From: an uncultured Flavobacterium sp.
GTDB lineage: Bacteria > Bacteroidota > Bacteroidia > Flavobacteriales > Flavobacteriaceae
Assembly: GCF_946482535.1 (NCBI RefSeq)
Contig: NZ_CAMLRU010000007.1
Location: 1 to 30,646, forward strand
Length of the DNA stretch: 30,646 nucleotides
Reading direction: 5' to 3'
Shown here: piece after piece, positions 7,970-16,452 of the stretch
Position numbering within the stretch: position 1 is the first letter of the stretch
Layout of the letters: each line of letters starts with the position of its first letter
Position numbers and translations under genes: made by a program
Notes under the pieces: generated by a model
What the model was told of the DNA's origin: nothing
The model's database searches: none
The model's input: only the letters and a program-made list of their open reading frames with translations

Positions 7970-9070
7970 TTATTTGACTTCTTTAATCAGATAGATATAA
8001 ACCGGGAAGTGGTCGCTATAGCCAATCTCGTTCATTCCATGGCGAAGCGGATAGCCTTTATATTGCCCGGTTGTGGTAATCATATAAGGTTTGTTGTAAA
8101 TTCCGGCTTTCCAGTAGCGGAAAGAGGAATAATCTTTTTGGATTAAAGCTTCTGAGACCATTATTTGATCAAAGATATCGCCGGCGTCACGGTAGAATAA
8201 GGTTGCGTGACCTTTATAAAACATTTCTTCAAACGGATTGTAGATACCGAATTGTTTTACTTCTTCTTTTTTGCGTTTGGCACCGATGCCTTCTTTTACA
8301 CTTTTGTTGTAAGAACCATCATTTAAATCTCCCATGGTAATGATTTTGGCATTAGGGTTGATTTTATAAATGGAGTCCATGATTTGTCTATTCAGTCTTC
8401 CGGCTGCTTCTCTGAACGGAGAACTTTTCTTTTCTCCTCCGGAACGTGACGGCCAGTGGTTGACAATGATATTTACTTCTTCACCGTCCAAAAATCCGGT
8501 TACTAAAAGTTGGTCGCGAGTGTAAACCCTGTCGTCTTTACCGGCTTCAGCTTTATCATCTGTTACTTCTTCGGTGTCTTTTTTCTCTGCTTTTCCTTCT
8601 TGACTTCTGTAAATCAAGAGCGGAATATTTTTAAAACTGGTAGGTTTGAAATGTTTCTTTTGGTATAAAAGAGCCACATCAATACCTCTTTTATCAGGAG
8701 AATCAAAATGAACAATTCCGTAGTCTTTATTAATAAGGAGCTGTTCTTTTACTAAATCTTCCAGAACACCTCTGTTTTCAATTTCGCATCCTCCTATTAA
8801 AGTAGGAGAATTGCTGGTGTTTTCACCTGTTCCGATTTCAGAAAGAACTCTGGCAAGATTGTGTAACTTTTGTTTGTATTTTTTAGGAGTCCAATTTTGT
8901 GCTCCGTTAGGCAACCATTCTTCATCATTATTTGGGCCGTTAATGGTGTCGAATAAATTTTCAAAATTGTAAAATGCCACGGTGTGAATATTATACTTTT
9001 TTCCTTGTGCATTGGCAACCGAAATTGCGAATAAGACAAAGAAAAGCGGCAATAGGTTTTTAATTCTCAT
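7970..9070 (-). CDS. Exported endonuclease/exonuclease/phosphatase-family protein
   Basis: A 366-residue protein with a signal peptide at residues 1-22 (cut near VANAQ). The DNase I-like fold motifs are all present: Asn35 in YNFEN, Glu96/Glu98 in GGCEIENRG, RGIDVALLY (Asp131), NHWPSR (His205), GDLND (Asp248, Asn250) and YSDHFPV (Asp353, His354). The enzyme should therefore be active as a metal-dependent nuclease or phosphodiesterase/phosphatase outside the cytoplasm. A Lys/Glu/Asp-rich insert at residues 156-180 is low-complexity and probably a surface loop. It is divergent from the TonB-receptor operon with closely spaced promoter boxes, which suggests joint regulation; the substrate is unknown. 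Confidence 0.9.
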   Translation of the reverse strand: MRIKNLLPLFFVLFAISVANAQGKKYNIHTVAFYNFENLFDTINGPNNDEEWLPNGAQNWTPKKYKQKLHNLARVLSEIGTGENTSNSPTLIGGCEIENRGVLEDLVKEQLLINKDYGIVHFDSPDKRGIDVALLYQKKHFKPTSFKNIPLLIYRSQEGKAEKKDTEEVTDDKAEAGKDDRVYTRDQLLVTGFLDGEEVNIIVNHWPSRSGGEKKSSPFREAAGRLNRQIMDSIYKINPNAKIITMGDLNDGSYNKSVKEGIGAKRKKEEVKQFGIYNPFEEMFYKGHATLFYRDAGDIFDQIMVSEALIQKDYSSFRYWKAGIYNKPYMITTTGQYKGYPLRHGMNEIGYSDHFPVYIYLIKEVK

Positions 9071-9115
9071 AAAGGGTGTATTAATTTAATATCAAGTTTT
9101 TTACAAACTTTGGGC

Positions 9116-9123
9116 CAAAAGTA
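9116..9123 (-). promoter_or_regulatory. -7 promoter box of the exported phosphoesterase-type gene
   Basis: On the minus strand it reads TACTTTTG, an exact TAnnTTTG, about 45 bases before the start at 9070. It lies only 20 bases from the oppositely directed box of the receptor operon. Confidence 0.55.
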
Positions 9124-9143
9124 GATAATATTATTAAAAGATG

Positions 9144-9151
9144 TACATTTG
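9144..9151 (+). promoter_or_regulatory. -7 promoter box of the TonB-receptor operon
   Basis: TACATTTG is an exact TAnnTTTG and lies 59 bases before the receptor ATG at 9211. A TTTG at 9109-9112 is too far away to be a normal -33 element, so the core promoter may need an activator or have a weak -33. Confidence 0.5.
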
Positions 9152-9210
9152 TCGGCTGTTAAGTTTTCATTAAGGGCTTAACAGGGATAAAAATTAATTT
9201 TATTTTATTT

Positions 9211-12030
9211 ATGAAAAAACTTGTTATTAGTACTTTATTTGTGATGCAAGTGTTTTTTGTATTTGCGCAATCCACCACGGGTATTACAGGAAAAGTTGTA
9301 GATTCAAAAACACAAAAACCTTTACAAAATGTGGTTGCTTCCATTGAAAACACCAGTTTAACTGTTTTAACAGACGGTACCGGTGTTTTTGTTTTTAAAG
9401 AAGTGCCAAGCGGTAGACAATTACTGCAAATTAAGAGTGCCGGTTATAAAGACCAATTGTTGTCAGTTGAGGTAGAAACCGGGAAAATGTTAGATTTAGG
9501 CGTTATTGTTTTTGAGGAAGACATTACTACTGAACAACAATTGAGTTTGATTACCATTACCGAAAATGACTTAGGAGACGACAACAGTGGCTCTGAGAGT
9601 ACTTCAGGATTGTTACAAGCTTCACGAGATATTTACCAACAGGCGGCTGCTTTCAATTGGGGTCAAGCCCGATTCAGAATCAGAGGTTTGGATAATGAAT
9701 ATGGGACTACCATGATTAATGGTATTTCTATGAATAAAATTTATGACGGAAGACCACAATGGAGCAATTGGGGCGGATTAAATGACGCAACCAGAAACCA
9801 AGAATTTACTATGGGTTCAGCACCTTCTGATTATACTTTCGGAGGAATTTTAGGAACTCAGGAAATCAATACCAGAGCATCCATTTATCGTAAAGGTTCG
9901 AGAATCTCTTTCTCCGGAACCAATACCAATTACAGTTGGAGAACCATGGCTACTCATGCTTCCGGAATGAACAATGACGGTTGGGCTTTTGTGGTATCGG
10001 CTTCCAGAAGATGGGCCAATGAAGGTTACTTTGAAGGAACAAATTACTCGGCTAATTCTTTATTTGCCAGTGTAGAAAAGAAAATTAATGAGAATCACTC
10101 CATTAACTTTACCTCAATTTTTGCCCAAAACAAAAGAGGCAAAAGTTCTCCGAATACAGATGAGGTAACTCGTTTAAAAGGAGTTGAGTATAACTCCTAT
10201 TGGGGTTGGCAAGAAGGCGAAAAAAGAAATTCAAGATACAAAGAAATTGAAGAGCCTATCAATATGTTGAGCCATTTTTGGAAAATCAACAATAAAACCA
10301 ACTTAAATACTAATGTAGCTTACCAAGTAGGATTTGTTGGAAACAGTCGTTTAGACTTCCAATTGGCTAACAATCCTGACCCAACTTACTACAAAAATTT
10401 ACCAAGTTACTACTTGAATGATCAGACTTATTATGTGCCGACGTATGCTCCGGATAACGTGACGATTATTGGGTATACTAATCCAAGTGCGGATCAGGCT
10501 GCCGCTAATTTCACCAACGATGGTCAAATTAATTGGACTGATATTTATTACACTAATATGGTGGTTAACGGAGGTCAAAGAAGCGCCTATGTTTTATACG
10601 AAGACCGTGTAGATGACAAACAATGGAGTGCGAATTCTTATTTGAATTCTTCCATAGCCGACAACATCATTATGAATGCCGGAGTAAATTTCAAAAAATT
10701 AAAATCAAGAAATTACCAAAAACTAATTGACCTTTTAGGAGGAAGTTATTTCAATGACGTAGATCCGTTCTTTACGGGAGATGCTACCCAAACAGATTTG
10801 AATAATCCTGACAGACAAGTGGTTGAAGGAGATGCTTATGGGTATAACTATGATTTGAACGCTATTACTTTTGACGGATTTACGCAATTTAAGTTCAATT
10901 ACAAGAAGATTGACTTTTACTTGGGTCAAACTTTCTCCAGATCACAATACCAAAGAGAAGGAAATTACAGAAACGGAATTTACGCTAACAATTCCTATGG
11001 TAAAAGCTCTAAAGCCATTTTTGAAAACTTCGGATTCAAAGGAGGATTGACTTATAAAATCAGCGGAAAACAGTTTATCGATATCAATGGGGTGTACATG
11101 ACCAAAGCACCGAATTTGAGAAATACTTTTTCTAATGCCCGTTTGAACAACAACATCACACCGGATTTAACCAGTGAGTCTATAATGGGTTCTGATATCA
11201 GTTATATTATTAAAGCACCAAAATTCAAAGCCAGATTAACCGGATTCTACAACAAAATTTCAGATGCTACTCAGATATCATTCTTCTACGGAGAAGGAAT
11301 TTTTGATGCCGGTGAAGACGGAGATACTGATACCGATTCTTTCATCAGTGAAATTGTAACAGGAATCAATAAAAAACACGTTGGTGCGGAGTTTGGTTTT
11401 GAATATCAAATTACTTCTACGATTAAAGCAACCGGTTCGGCTTCTTACGGACAATATACTTACGACAACAATCCTAACCTAAAAGTCAATGACGATGCTT
11501 TGGCTACAAGTACTAACTCAAACCCTGTGTTTGACTTTGGAAAAGCATATTTAAAAGGATACAGATTGCCTGGTATGCCGCAACAAGCTTACTCATTCGG
11601 ATTAGAATACAGAGATCCTAAATTCTGGTGGATTGGAGCCAATATCAACTATTTGGCCGACAGCTATATCAGCATCTCAAACATTTTGAGAACAGAAAAC
11701 TTTGTGGCAGATGCCAGTGGTTTAGGTTTTGAAGGCGCGACAGAGGAATCAGTTAGAGCCTTATTAAAACAAGAAAAGTTCGACCCTATTACTTTGTTGA
11801 ATTTGGTTGGAGGAAAATCTTGGAAAGTTGGGAATGATACTTTCGGTTTCTTCGCATCTATCAATAACGTGTTAGACTTTGAATACAAAACCGGAGGTTT
11901 TGAGCAATCAAGAAAAGCAACTTTCCCTGATATGCAAGCAGATTATGCCAATGGAACTCCTTCATTCGGACCAAAATATTTCTATGGTTACGGAAGAACT
12001 TATTTCTTAAATTTATACATTAACTTCTAA
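9211..12030 (+). CDS. TonB-dependent outer-membrane receptor
   Basis: A 939-residue outer-membrane receptor. Residues 1-20 form a signal peptide (VFFVFAQS). Residues about 22-105 form a carboxypeptidase-D-like regulatory domain (GITGKVVDSKTQKPLQNVVASIENT). The plug follows at about 120-230 (FRIRGLDNEYGTTMINGISMN and the following GGLNDATR). The rest is a large beta-barrel rich in aromatic strands, ending YFLNLYINF with the terminal Phe used for barrel insertion. No SusD gene follows, so it is not a classical SusCD pair. It is the first gene of an operon with two lipoprotein genes (spacings 12 and 8 bases) and is divergent from an exported nuclease/phosphatase-type gene, which suggests import of a product of that enzyme. 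Confidence 0.92.
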   Translation: MKKLVISTLFVMQVFFVFAQSTTGITGKVVDSKTQKPLQNVVASIENTSLTVLTDGTGVFVFKEVPSGRQLLQIKSAGYKDQLLSVEVETGKMLDLGVIVFEEDITTEQQLSLITITENDLGDDNSGSESTSGLLQASRDIYQQAAAFNWGQARFRIRGLDNEYGTTMINGISMNKIYDGRPQWSNWGGLNDATRNQEFTMGSAPSDYTFGGILGTQEINTRASIYRKGSRISFSGTNTNYSWRTMATHASGMNNDGWAFVVSASRRWANEGYFEGTNYSANSLFASVEKKINENHSINFTSIFAQNKRGKSSPNTDEVTRLKGVEYNSYWGWQEGEKRNSRYKEIEEPINMLSHFWKINNKTNLNTNVAYQVGFVGNSRLDFQLANNPDPTYYKNLPSYYLNDQTYYVPTYAPDNVTIIGYTNPSADQAAANFTNDGQINWTDIYYTNMVVNGGQRSAYVLYEDRVDDKQWSANSYLNSSIADNIIMNAGVNFKKLKSRNYQKLIDLLGGSYFNDVDPFFTGDATQTDLNNPDRQVVEGDAYGYNYDLNAITFDGFTQFKFNYKKIDFYLGQTFSRSQYQREGNYRNGIYANNSYGKSSKAIFENFGFKGGLTYKISGKQFIDINGVYMTKAPNLRNTFSNARLNNNITPDLTSESIMGSDISYIIKAPKFKARLTGFYNKISDATQISFFYGEGIFDAGEDGDTDTDSFISEIVTGINKKHVGAEFGFEYQITSTIKATGSASYGQYTYDNNPNLKVNDDALATSTNSNPVFDFGKAYLKGYRLPGMPQQAYSFGLEYRDPKFWWIGANINYLADSYISISNILRTENFVADASGLGFEGATEESVRALLKQEKFDPITLLNLVGGKSWKVGNDTFGFFASINNVLDFEYKTGGFEQSRKATFPDMQADYANGTPSFGPKYFYGYGRTYFLNLYINF

Positions 12031-12042
12031 TACTATAGCACT

Positions 12043-12648
12043 GTGAAAAATATATTTAAATCATTATTGGCAATAGTAACTGTTAGTATTGCCGTAAGTT
12101 GTTCGGATGATACCGATATTGCGCCATTCAGACCGTTGATTTTCTCTGAAGATTTTCCGGAAGCGGAAATTGATTATAATGCGACATTTGACTTTGAAGG
12201 TTGGACCAACTTCGCTGAAACCGGAACCAAACTTTGGATAGAAAGAGATTTTAATAACGACGGTTACATCCAGTTTAGTCCTTTTGGAAGCGGTCAAGCT
12301 TCTAATATCGGTTGGGCCATTACACCGGCTATTAATATTGCCGAAGGTGCTAACGCTGTTTTCTCTTTTTCATCAGCGTCTAATTTCGTAGACAATCCCG
12401 ATAATAAATTAGAGGTTTTCATCTCTACCAATTATGACGGAACCAATGTATTAGCAGCAACATGGACACAGCTAGACGCAGTTGTTGCCGATAATACAAC
12501 CAATAATTACACTTATATTCCATCAGGTGAAATCGACTTGTCCTCTTATTCAGGAACGGTTCATATTGCCTTCAAAGTAACCGGGAACGGCTCAACTTTA
12601 GACGGATTATTTCAAGTAGATAAAATAAAAGTTTACTCTAATAACTAA
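12043..12648 (+). CDS. Surface lipoprotein with choice-of-anchor J-type domain
   Basis: A 201-residue lipoprotein that starts at a GTG codon 12 bases after the receptor. The lipobox ends at Cys20 (SIAVSC) and is followed by SDDTD, which fits the acidic lipoprotein-export signal that sends Bacteroidota lipoproteins to the cell surface. Residues about 45-200 form a single beta-sandwich (FEGWTNFAETGTKLW; IGWAITPAINI; KLEVFISTNYDG; FQVDKIKVYSNN) of the kind called choice-of-anchor J. The same fold ends the next gene product. It is probably a ligand-binding partner of the receptor, in place of SusD; this role is inferred from position. Confidence 0.8.
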   Translation: MKNIFKSLLAIVTVSIAVSCSDDTDIAPFRPLIFSEDFPEAEIDYNATFDFEGWTNFAETGTKLWIERDFNNDGYIQFSPFGSGQASNIGWAITPAINIAEGANAVFSFSSASNFVDNPDNKLEVFISTNYDGTNVLAATWTQLDAVVADNTTNNYTYIPSGEIDLSSYSGTVHIAFKVTGNGSTLDGLFQVDKIKVYSNN

Positions 12649-12656
12649 AAAAGACT

Positions 12657-14036
12657 ATGAAAAATTTAAAATTTTTAGCATTAGCATTTGCAACAGCCAC
12701 TTTTGTAGGTTGTGTAAATGATGATTTCAAAGACCCCGATTTTAGTGGGACTTGTACAGACTTGACCCCTACTAAAACCGTTCAGGAAATCGCAGCATTA
12801 GCTACCGCTTCTTATGTAAAATATGAAAATGAAGACATTATTGAAGCCTATGTTACTTCAAGTGACGAAGGTGGAAACTTCTACAAGTCATTGTCTTTAG
12901 TTTCTGTTGACGGTCAACAAGGATTCAGTATTCCAATTGATGATTATAATTTGTATACCAAATACGAACCGGGAAGAAAAGTATTTGTGGATATGAAAAA
13001 CAGATACATCGTTAGAGAGTTCGGTTCTCCTGTAATTGGTAATTTATACAACAACGGAACACCGGACATTACTACAGATGACGAAGTAGGAAGAATTTCT
13101 CCGGTAGAATACCAAAGCGTTTTAACCCGTTCTTGTACCAAAGTAGACGAAAGCGAAATCATCAACAACATCACCATCAATCAAGCGTTGAATGATTCTT
13201 ATTTGAATAAATTGATTGAGTTTGATAACGTTCAGTTTACAGATGCTTCTTTAGGTAAAACCTATTACGATGCTACGTTAAACGATTTAGGAGGTTCAAC
13301 CAATCACTTAATTACTAATGAATTCGGAAATACCATCATTGTTAGAATCAGTTCTTATGCCACATTTGCAGGTAAATCAGTACCTAATAAAAGCGGAAAA
13401 ATCAGAGGAGTTTTAACCAAATACAATTCTGATTACCAGTTTATGGTAAGAACAGAAAGCGACATCAACTTAACCAACGATCGTTTGGCCATTGATTTTT
13501 TCCCGCCAATCGGAGGAACAGCGCTTAATTATTCAGGTTCTTTAAATGAGCCGTTTACCGCTTATACCGCAACCAACCAACAAGTTTTCCCTGCATACAT
13601 CAATGATGCTGTGGTAGGAAGCAGATACTGGCAAATTAAAACATTTGGCGGTAACCGTTACATCCAAATGACGTCATTCGGCGGAACACCGGAAACCAAC
13701 AGAACTTTATTCTTTGTGCCGGTTGATTTTACTACAGCCAGTAACTTCTCGTTCAAAACAAAAGCAGGTTTCGCTAACGGTAACTGTTTAAAAGTGTATT
13801 ACACTACAGATTATGTACCGGGAACCAATGCTACTAATGCAACTTATACCGATATTACTTCAAGTTTTACAATTTCTCCGGGATTGTCTTCAGGATACCC
13901 GACCAACTTTACCAATAGCGGCAACTACGCCATTCCGGGAACTTTAACCGGAAACGGATTCTTTGTATTTGAATACACAGGAAGCGGAACAGGTGTTACC
14001 ACCACTATGCAAATTGACGATGTCCTTATAAACTAA
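12657..14036 (+). CDS. DUF5689 lipoprotein with C-terminal beta-sandwich
   Basis: A 459-residue lipoprotein, Cys19 after the lipobox FVGC and then VNDDFKD, again acidic as expected for surface export. Residues about 35-275 match the DUF5689 pattern (TVQEIAALATASYVKYENEDIIEAYVTSSDEGGNFYKS is the characteristic block), an OB-fold-like domain. Residues about 290-459 form a choice-of-anchor J-type sandwich (SRYWQIKTFGG; CLKVYYTTDYVPG; MQIDDVLIN) related to the product of the previous gene. It starts 8 bases after that gene and ends at a terminator, so it is the last gene of the receptor operon. Both domains suggest ligand binding at the cell surface; the ligand is unknown. Confidence 0.85.
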   Translation: MKNLKFLALAFATATFVGCVNDDFKDPDFSGTCTDLTPTKTVQEIAALATASYVKYENEDIIEAYVTSSDEGGNFYKSLSLVSVDGQQGFSIPIDDYNLYTKYEPGRKVFVDMKNRYIVREFGSPVIGNLYNNGTPDITTDDEVGRISPVEYQSVLTRSCTKVDESEIINNITINQALNDSYLNKLIEFDNVQFTDASLGKTYYDATLNDLGGSTNHLITNEFGNTIIVRISSYATFAGKSVPNKSGKIRGVLTKYNSDYQFMVRTESDINLTNDRLAIDFFPPIGGTALNYSGSLNEPFTAYTATNQQVFPAYINDAVVGSRYWQIKTFGGNRYIQMTSFGGTPETNRTLFFVPVDFTTASNFSFKTKAGFANGNCLKVYYTTDYVPGTNATNATYTDITSSFTISPGLSSGYPTNFTNSGNYAIPGTLTGNGFFVFEYTGSGTGVTTTMQIDDVLIN

Positions 14037-14060
14037 TTTATAAAAGCATTAATTCTAAGA

Positions 14061-14088
14061 AAGCCATCCCATAAGGGTGGCTTTTTTT
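14061..14088 (+). terminator. Intrinsic terminator of the receptor operon
   Basis: AAGCCATCCC and GGGTGGCTT form a stem (one G-T pair) with an ATAA loop, followed by a run of seven T. It closes the receptor/lipoprotein transcript before the S9 peptidase gene. Confidence 0.9.
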
Positions 14089-14135
14089 ATGAATATTATT
14101 TACTATTTTTAAGCCTTTAAATAACAAACAGCATC

Positions 14136-16040
14136 ATGAAAAAAATCTTTTCTGTAATCATCTGTACAATGGGTATAACAGCATCCGCACAAGAAGTGCT
14201 TTCTCCCGAAACGATGTGGAAACTCGGTCGAGTAACCGCAATGGGAATTTCCAAAGACGGCAAATCAGTAGTCTATAAAGTAGCCACGCCGTCCGTAGCC
14301 GATAATAAATCGAACTCAAAATTTTATACTGTTCCCGTAACCGGAGGAGCACCTACAGAAGTGGCAGACACCAAAGAGTTACTAAACGATAAAAATGTCT
14401 CTCCCGACGGAATTCATATCCTTTCTCATCAAGAAGTAAAAACAGAAAACGTTTTAGGCAAAGACATTTATTCTGATTTAAGCAAAGCCGATGCACAAGT
14501 CTATAATGGTTTAGATTACCGCCATTGGGATACTTGGAATAACGGAACGCACAATCACGTTTTTTATGCTCTTAATAAAGGAGCCAAAGCCAAGCCTGTC
14601 GACATCATGCCTAACGAACCTTACGACAGTCCGCAAAAACCTTTCGGCGGCGATGAAGATTATATTTGGTCACCTGATAGCAAAAGCATCATCTATGTTT
14701 GTAAAAAGAAAGCGGGAACCGAGTATGCGGTTTCAACCAACACCGATTTATACGAATACAACCTCGAAACCAAAACCACCAAAAACCTAACCGAAAACAA
14801 CCCGGGTTACGACATGAATCCCGTGTTTTCACCAACCGGAAACCTAACGTGGTTGCAAATGAAACGCGATGGTTACGAAGCCGATAAAAACGATTTGATT
14901 GTTCGTTTCAAAGGCATCGACATGAACCTAACCGCCAACTGGGACGGAAGTGTGGATAATTTCCTTTGGAGCGCCGATGGCAAAAAAATCTATTTCACCG
15001 CAGCGGTTGATGGTGCCAAGCATTTATTCGAAGTCAATTTCCCGGGCTTGACTAAAATTGCCGTGACAGTAAAACAAATCACTTCGGGCGATTTCGACGT
15101 GAATGATTTAGTAGGTTTCTCAGGCGATAACATCATCGTGACCCGAACCGATATGAACCACGCAGCCGAAATTTATTCGTATAACTTCAAGAAAAAAACT
15201 TGGTTGCAACTCACCAAAACCAATGACGAAACCTACGCCAAATTGGCTTTGCCCAAATACGAAAGACGTTATGTAACGACTACCGATGGAAAGAAAATGT
15301 TGGTTTGGGTAATCTTGCCACCCAATTTTGACAAAACCAAAAAATACCCGGCACTTTTGTATTGTCAAGGTGGACCGCAATCACCGTTAACCCAAAGCTA
15401 TTCCTTCCGTTGGAACTTTTCTTTAATGGCTTCACAAGGCTATGTAATCGTGGCACCAAACCGTCGCGGTATGTATGGTCACGGCCAAGCTTGGAACGAA
15501 CAAATCTCTAAAGATTGGGGCGGACAAGTAATGGATGACTATTTATCAGCCATCGATGATGTGGCCAAAGAAAGTTATGTCGACAAAACGCGTTTAGGCG
15601 CTGTTGGAGCGAGTTATGGAGGTTATTCGGTATTCTATCTTGCCGGCATCCATAACAACCGTTTTAAAACCTTTATTTCGCATTGCGGCGTTTTCAATTT
15701 AGAAAGCATGTACGGCACTACCGAAGAAGTCTTCTTTAACAATTGGGACCACGGCGGCGCGTATTGGGAAAAAGACAATGCCGATGCCCAAAAAGCCTAC
15801 ACCAAATTCAATCCCATCAAAATGGTTGACAAATGGAATACGCCGATTTTAATCATCCAAGGCGGAAAAGACTACCGCGTGCCCATCGGACAAGGACAAG
15901 AAGCTTTCCAAGCCGCCCAATTGCGAGGCATCAAAAGCAGATTCATGTTATTCCCAGAAGAAAACCACTGGGTGTTAAAACCACAAAACGCCTTAGTATG
16001 GCAACGTGAGTTTTACAAATGGTTAAAGGAAACGTTATAG
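14136..16040 (+). CDS. Exported S9-family (prolyl oligopeptidase-type) peptidase
   Basis: A 634-residue serine peptidase. Residues 1-18 form a signal peptide (GITASAQ), residues about 25-360 a beta-propeller with SPDSK/SADGK repeats, and residues about 385-634 the alpha/beta-hydrolase domain. The catalytic triad is Ser493 (GASYGGYS), Asp579 (QGGKDYRVP) and His611 (EENHW). The oxyanion-side GGP motif is in YCQGGPQSP. The arrangement matches dipeptidyl-peptidase 5/acylaminoacyl-peptidase-type S9C enzymes that digest peptides in the periplasm. It follows the receptor-operon terminator and is closed by its own terminator, so it is probably a single-gene transcript. Confidence 0.93.
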   Translation: MKKIFSVIICTMGITASAQEVLSPETMWKLGRVTAMGISKDGKSVVYKVATPSVADNKSNSKFYTVPVTGGAPTEVADTKELLNDKNVSPDGIHILSHQEVKTENVLGKDIYSDLSKADAQVYNGLDYRHWDTWNNGTHNHVFYALNKGAKAKPVDIMPNEPYDSPQKPFGGDEDYIWSPDSKSIIYVCKKKAGTEYAVSTNTDLYEYNLETKTTKNLTENNPGYDMNPVFSPTGNLTWLQMKRDGYEADKNDLIVRFKGIDMNLTANWDGSVDNFLWSADGKKIYFTAAVDGAKHLFEVNFPGLTKIAVTVKQITSGDFDVNDLVGFSGDNIIVTRTDMNHAAEIYSYNFKKKTWLQLTKTNDETYAKLALPKYERRYVTTTDGKKMLVWVILPPNFDKTKKYPALLYCQGGPQSPLTQSYSFRWNFSLMASQGYVIVAPNRRGMYGHGQAWNEQISKDWGGQVMDDYLSAIDDVAKESYVDKTRLGAVGASYGGYSVFYLAGIHNNRFKTFISHCGVFNLESMYGTTEEVFFNNWDHGGAYWEKDNADAQKAYTKFNPIKMVDKWNTPILIIQGGKDYRVPIGQGQEAFQAAQLRGIKSRFMLFPEENHWVLKPQNALVWQREFYKWLKETL

Positions 16041-16045
16041 AAATA

Positions 16046-16080
16046 AAAAGCCCAACTTGAGAGAGTTGGGTTTTGTTTTT
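16046..16080 (+). terminator. Terminator of the S9 peptidase gene
   Basis: CCCAACTTGAGAGAGTTGGG (16051-16070) folds as a 7-base-pair stem, CCCAACT/AGTTGGG, and is followed by a T-rich run. The same 20 bases recur in reverse complement at 16424-16443. Confidence 0.88.
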
Positions 16081-16122
16081 TTAATCAGGAGCGATTGGTT
16101 CGGGCATTTTTGGCGTCCATAT

Positions 16123-16167
16123 TCCCGCTTTCCGCGCTACATGGTAGCTAGCTACAATCGGGGCTAA
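16123..16167. repeat. Dispersed repeat with constant ends, copy 2
   Basis: Read on the minus strand it runs from TTAGCCCCGAT to GGAAAGCGGGA and differs from the copy at 23210-23253 at about four positions. Its centre, GCTAC-CAT-GTAGC, is a small hairpin. It lies in the opposite direction to that copy. Such elements are typical extragenic repeats of flavobacteria. Confidence 0.8.
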
Positions 16168-16214
16168 AGGAAAAACCTTTTTAACTTTTGGAAATTAGTT
16201 ATAGAACGAATTTA

Positions 16215-16385
16215 TTACAAAGTAAATTTATTTAACAATATAAAAATCCCTATAATAATTGCGCAAACTCCACCTAAATATCCTTTCCAGTCAGCACTTG
16301 ACAATTGCGAATCTGGGTTTTTGTATGTGAAAACTAATGACCATACACCTAAAATTATAAAGCCAATACCAATAAGGAAATTCAT
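16215..16385 (-). CDS. Small two-helix membrane protein (56 residues, hypothetical)
   Basis: A 56-codon ORF with ATG at 16385 and TAA at 16215-16217. Residues 2-20 (NFLIGIGFIILGVWSLVFT) and 36-52 (YLGGVCAIIIGIFILLN) are two hydrophobic helices joined by a polar loop, YKNPDSQLSSADWKG. It ends in LNKFTL. Such two-helix proteins include small immunity proteins of the Imm17 type, but nothing here shows a toxin and the likeness is only in topology. It lies downstream of accC on the same strand, behind the accC terminator, so it needs its own promoter, which I could not identify. The coding assignment rests on the clean amphipathic/hydrophobic pattern and position. Confidence 0.6.
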   Translation of the reverse strand: MNFLIGIGFIILGVWSLVFTYKNPDSQLSSADWKGYLGGVCAIIIGIFILLNKFTL

Positions 16386-16414
16386 ATTATTCAACTTTTA
16401 GCCAAACAAATCTA

Positions 16415-16449
16415 AACAAAAAACCCAACTCTCTCAAGTTGGGTTTTTT
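16415..16449 (-). terminator. Terminator of accC, inverted copy of the S9 peptidase terminator
   Basis: On the minus strand it reads CCCAACTTGAGAGAGTTGGG followed by TTTTTTG, identical over 24 bases to the plus-strand copy at 16051. It follows the accC stop codon within a few bases. Confidence 0.88.
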
Positions 16450-16452
16450 TAT

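Larger units (their letters stand above)
16041..16452. other. 412-base spacer between convergent S9 peptidase and accC genes
   Basis: The spacer holds, in order, the peptidase terminator, a copy of a dispersed repeat (16123-16167), a 56-residue ORF on the minus strand (16215-16385), and the accC terminator, which is the exact inverted copy of the first. The 16084-16120 part shows nothing else I can name. Confidence 0.85.
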
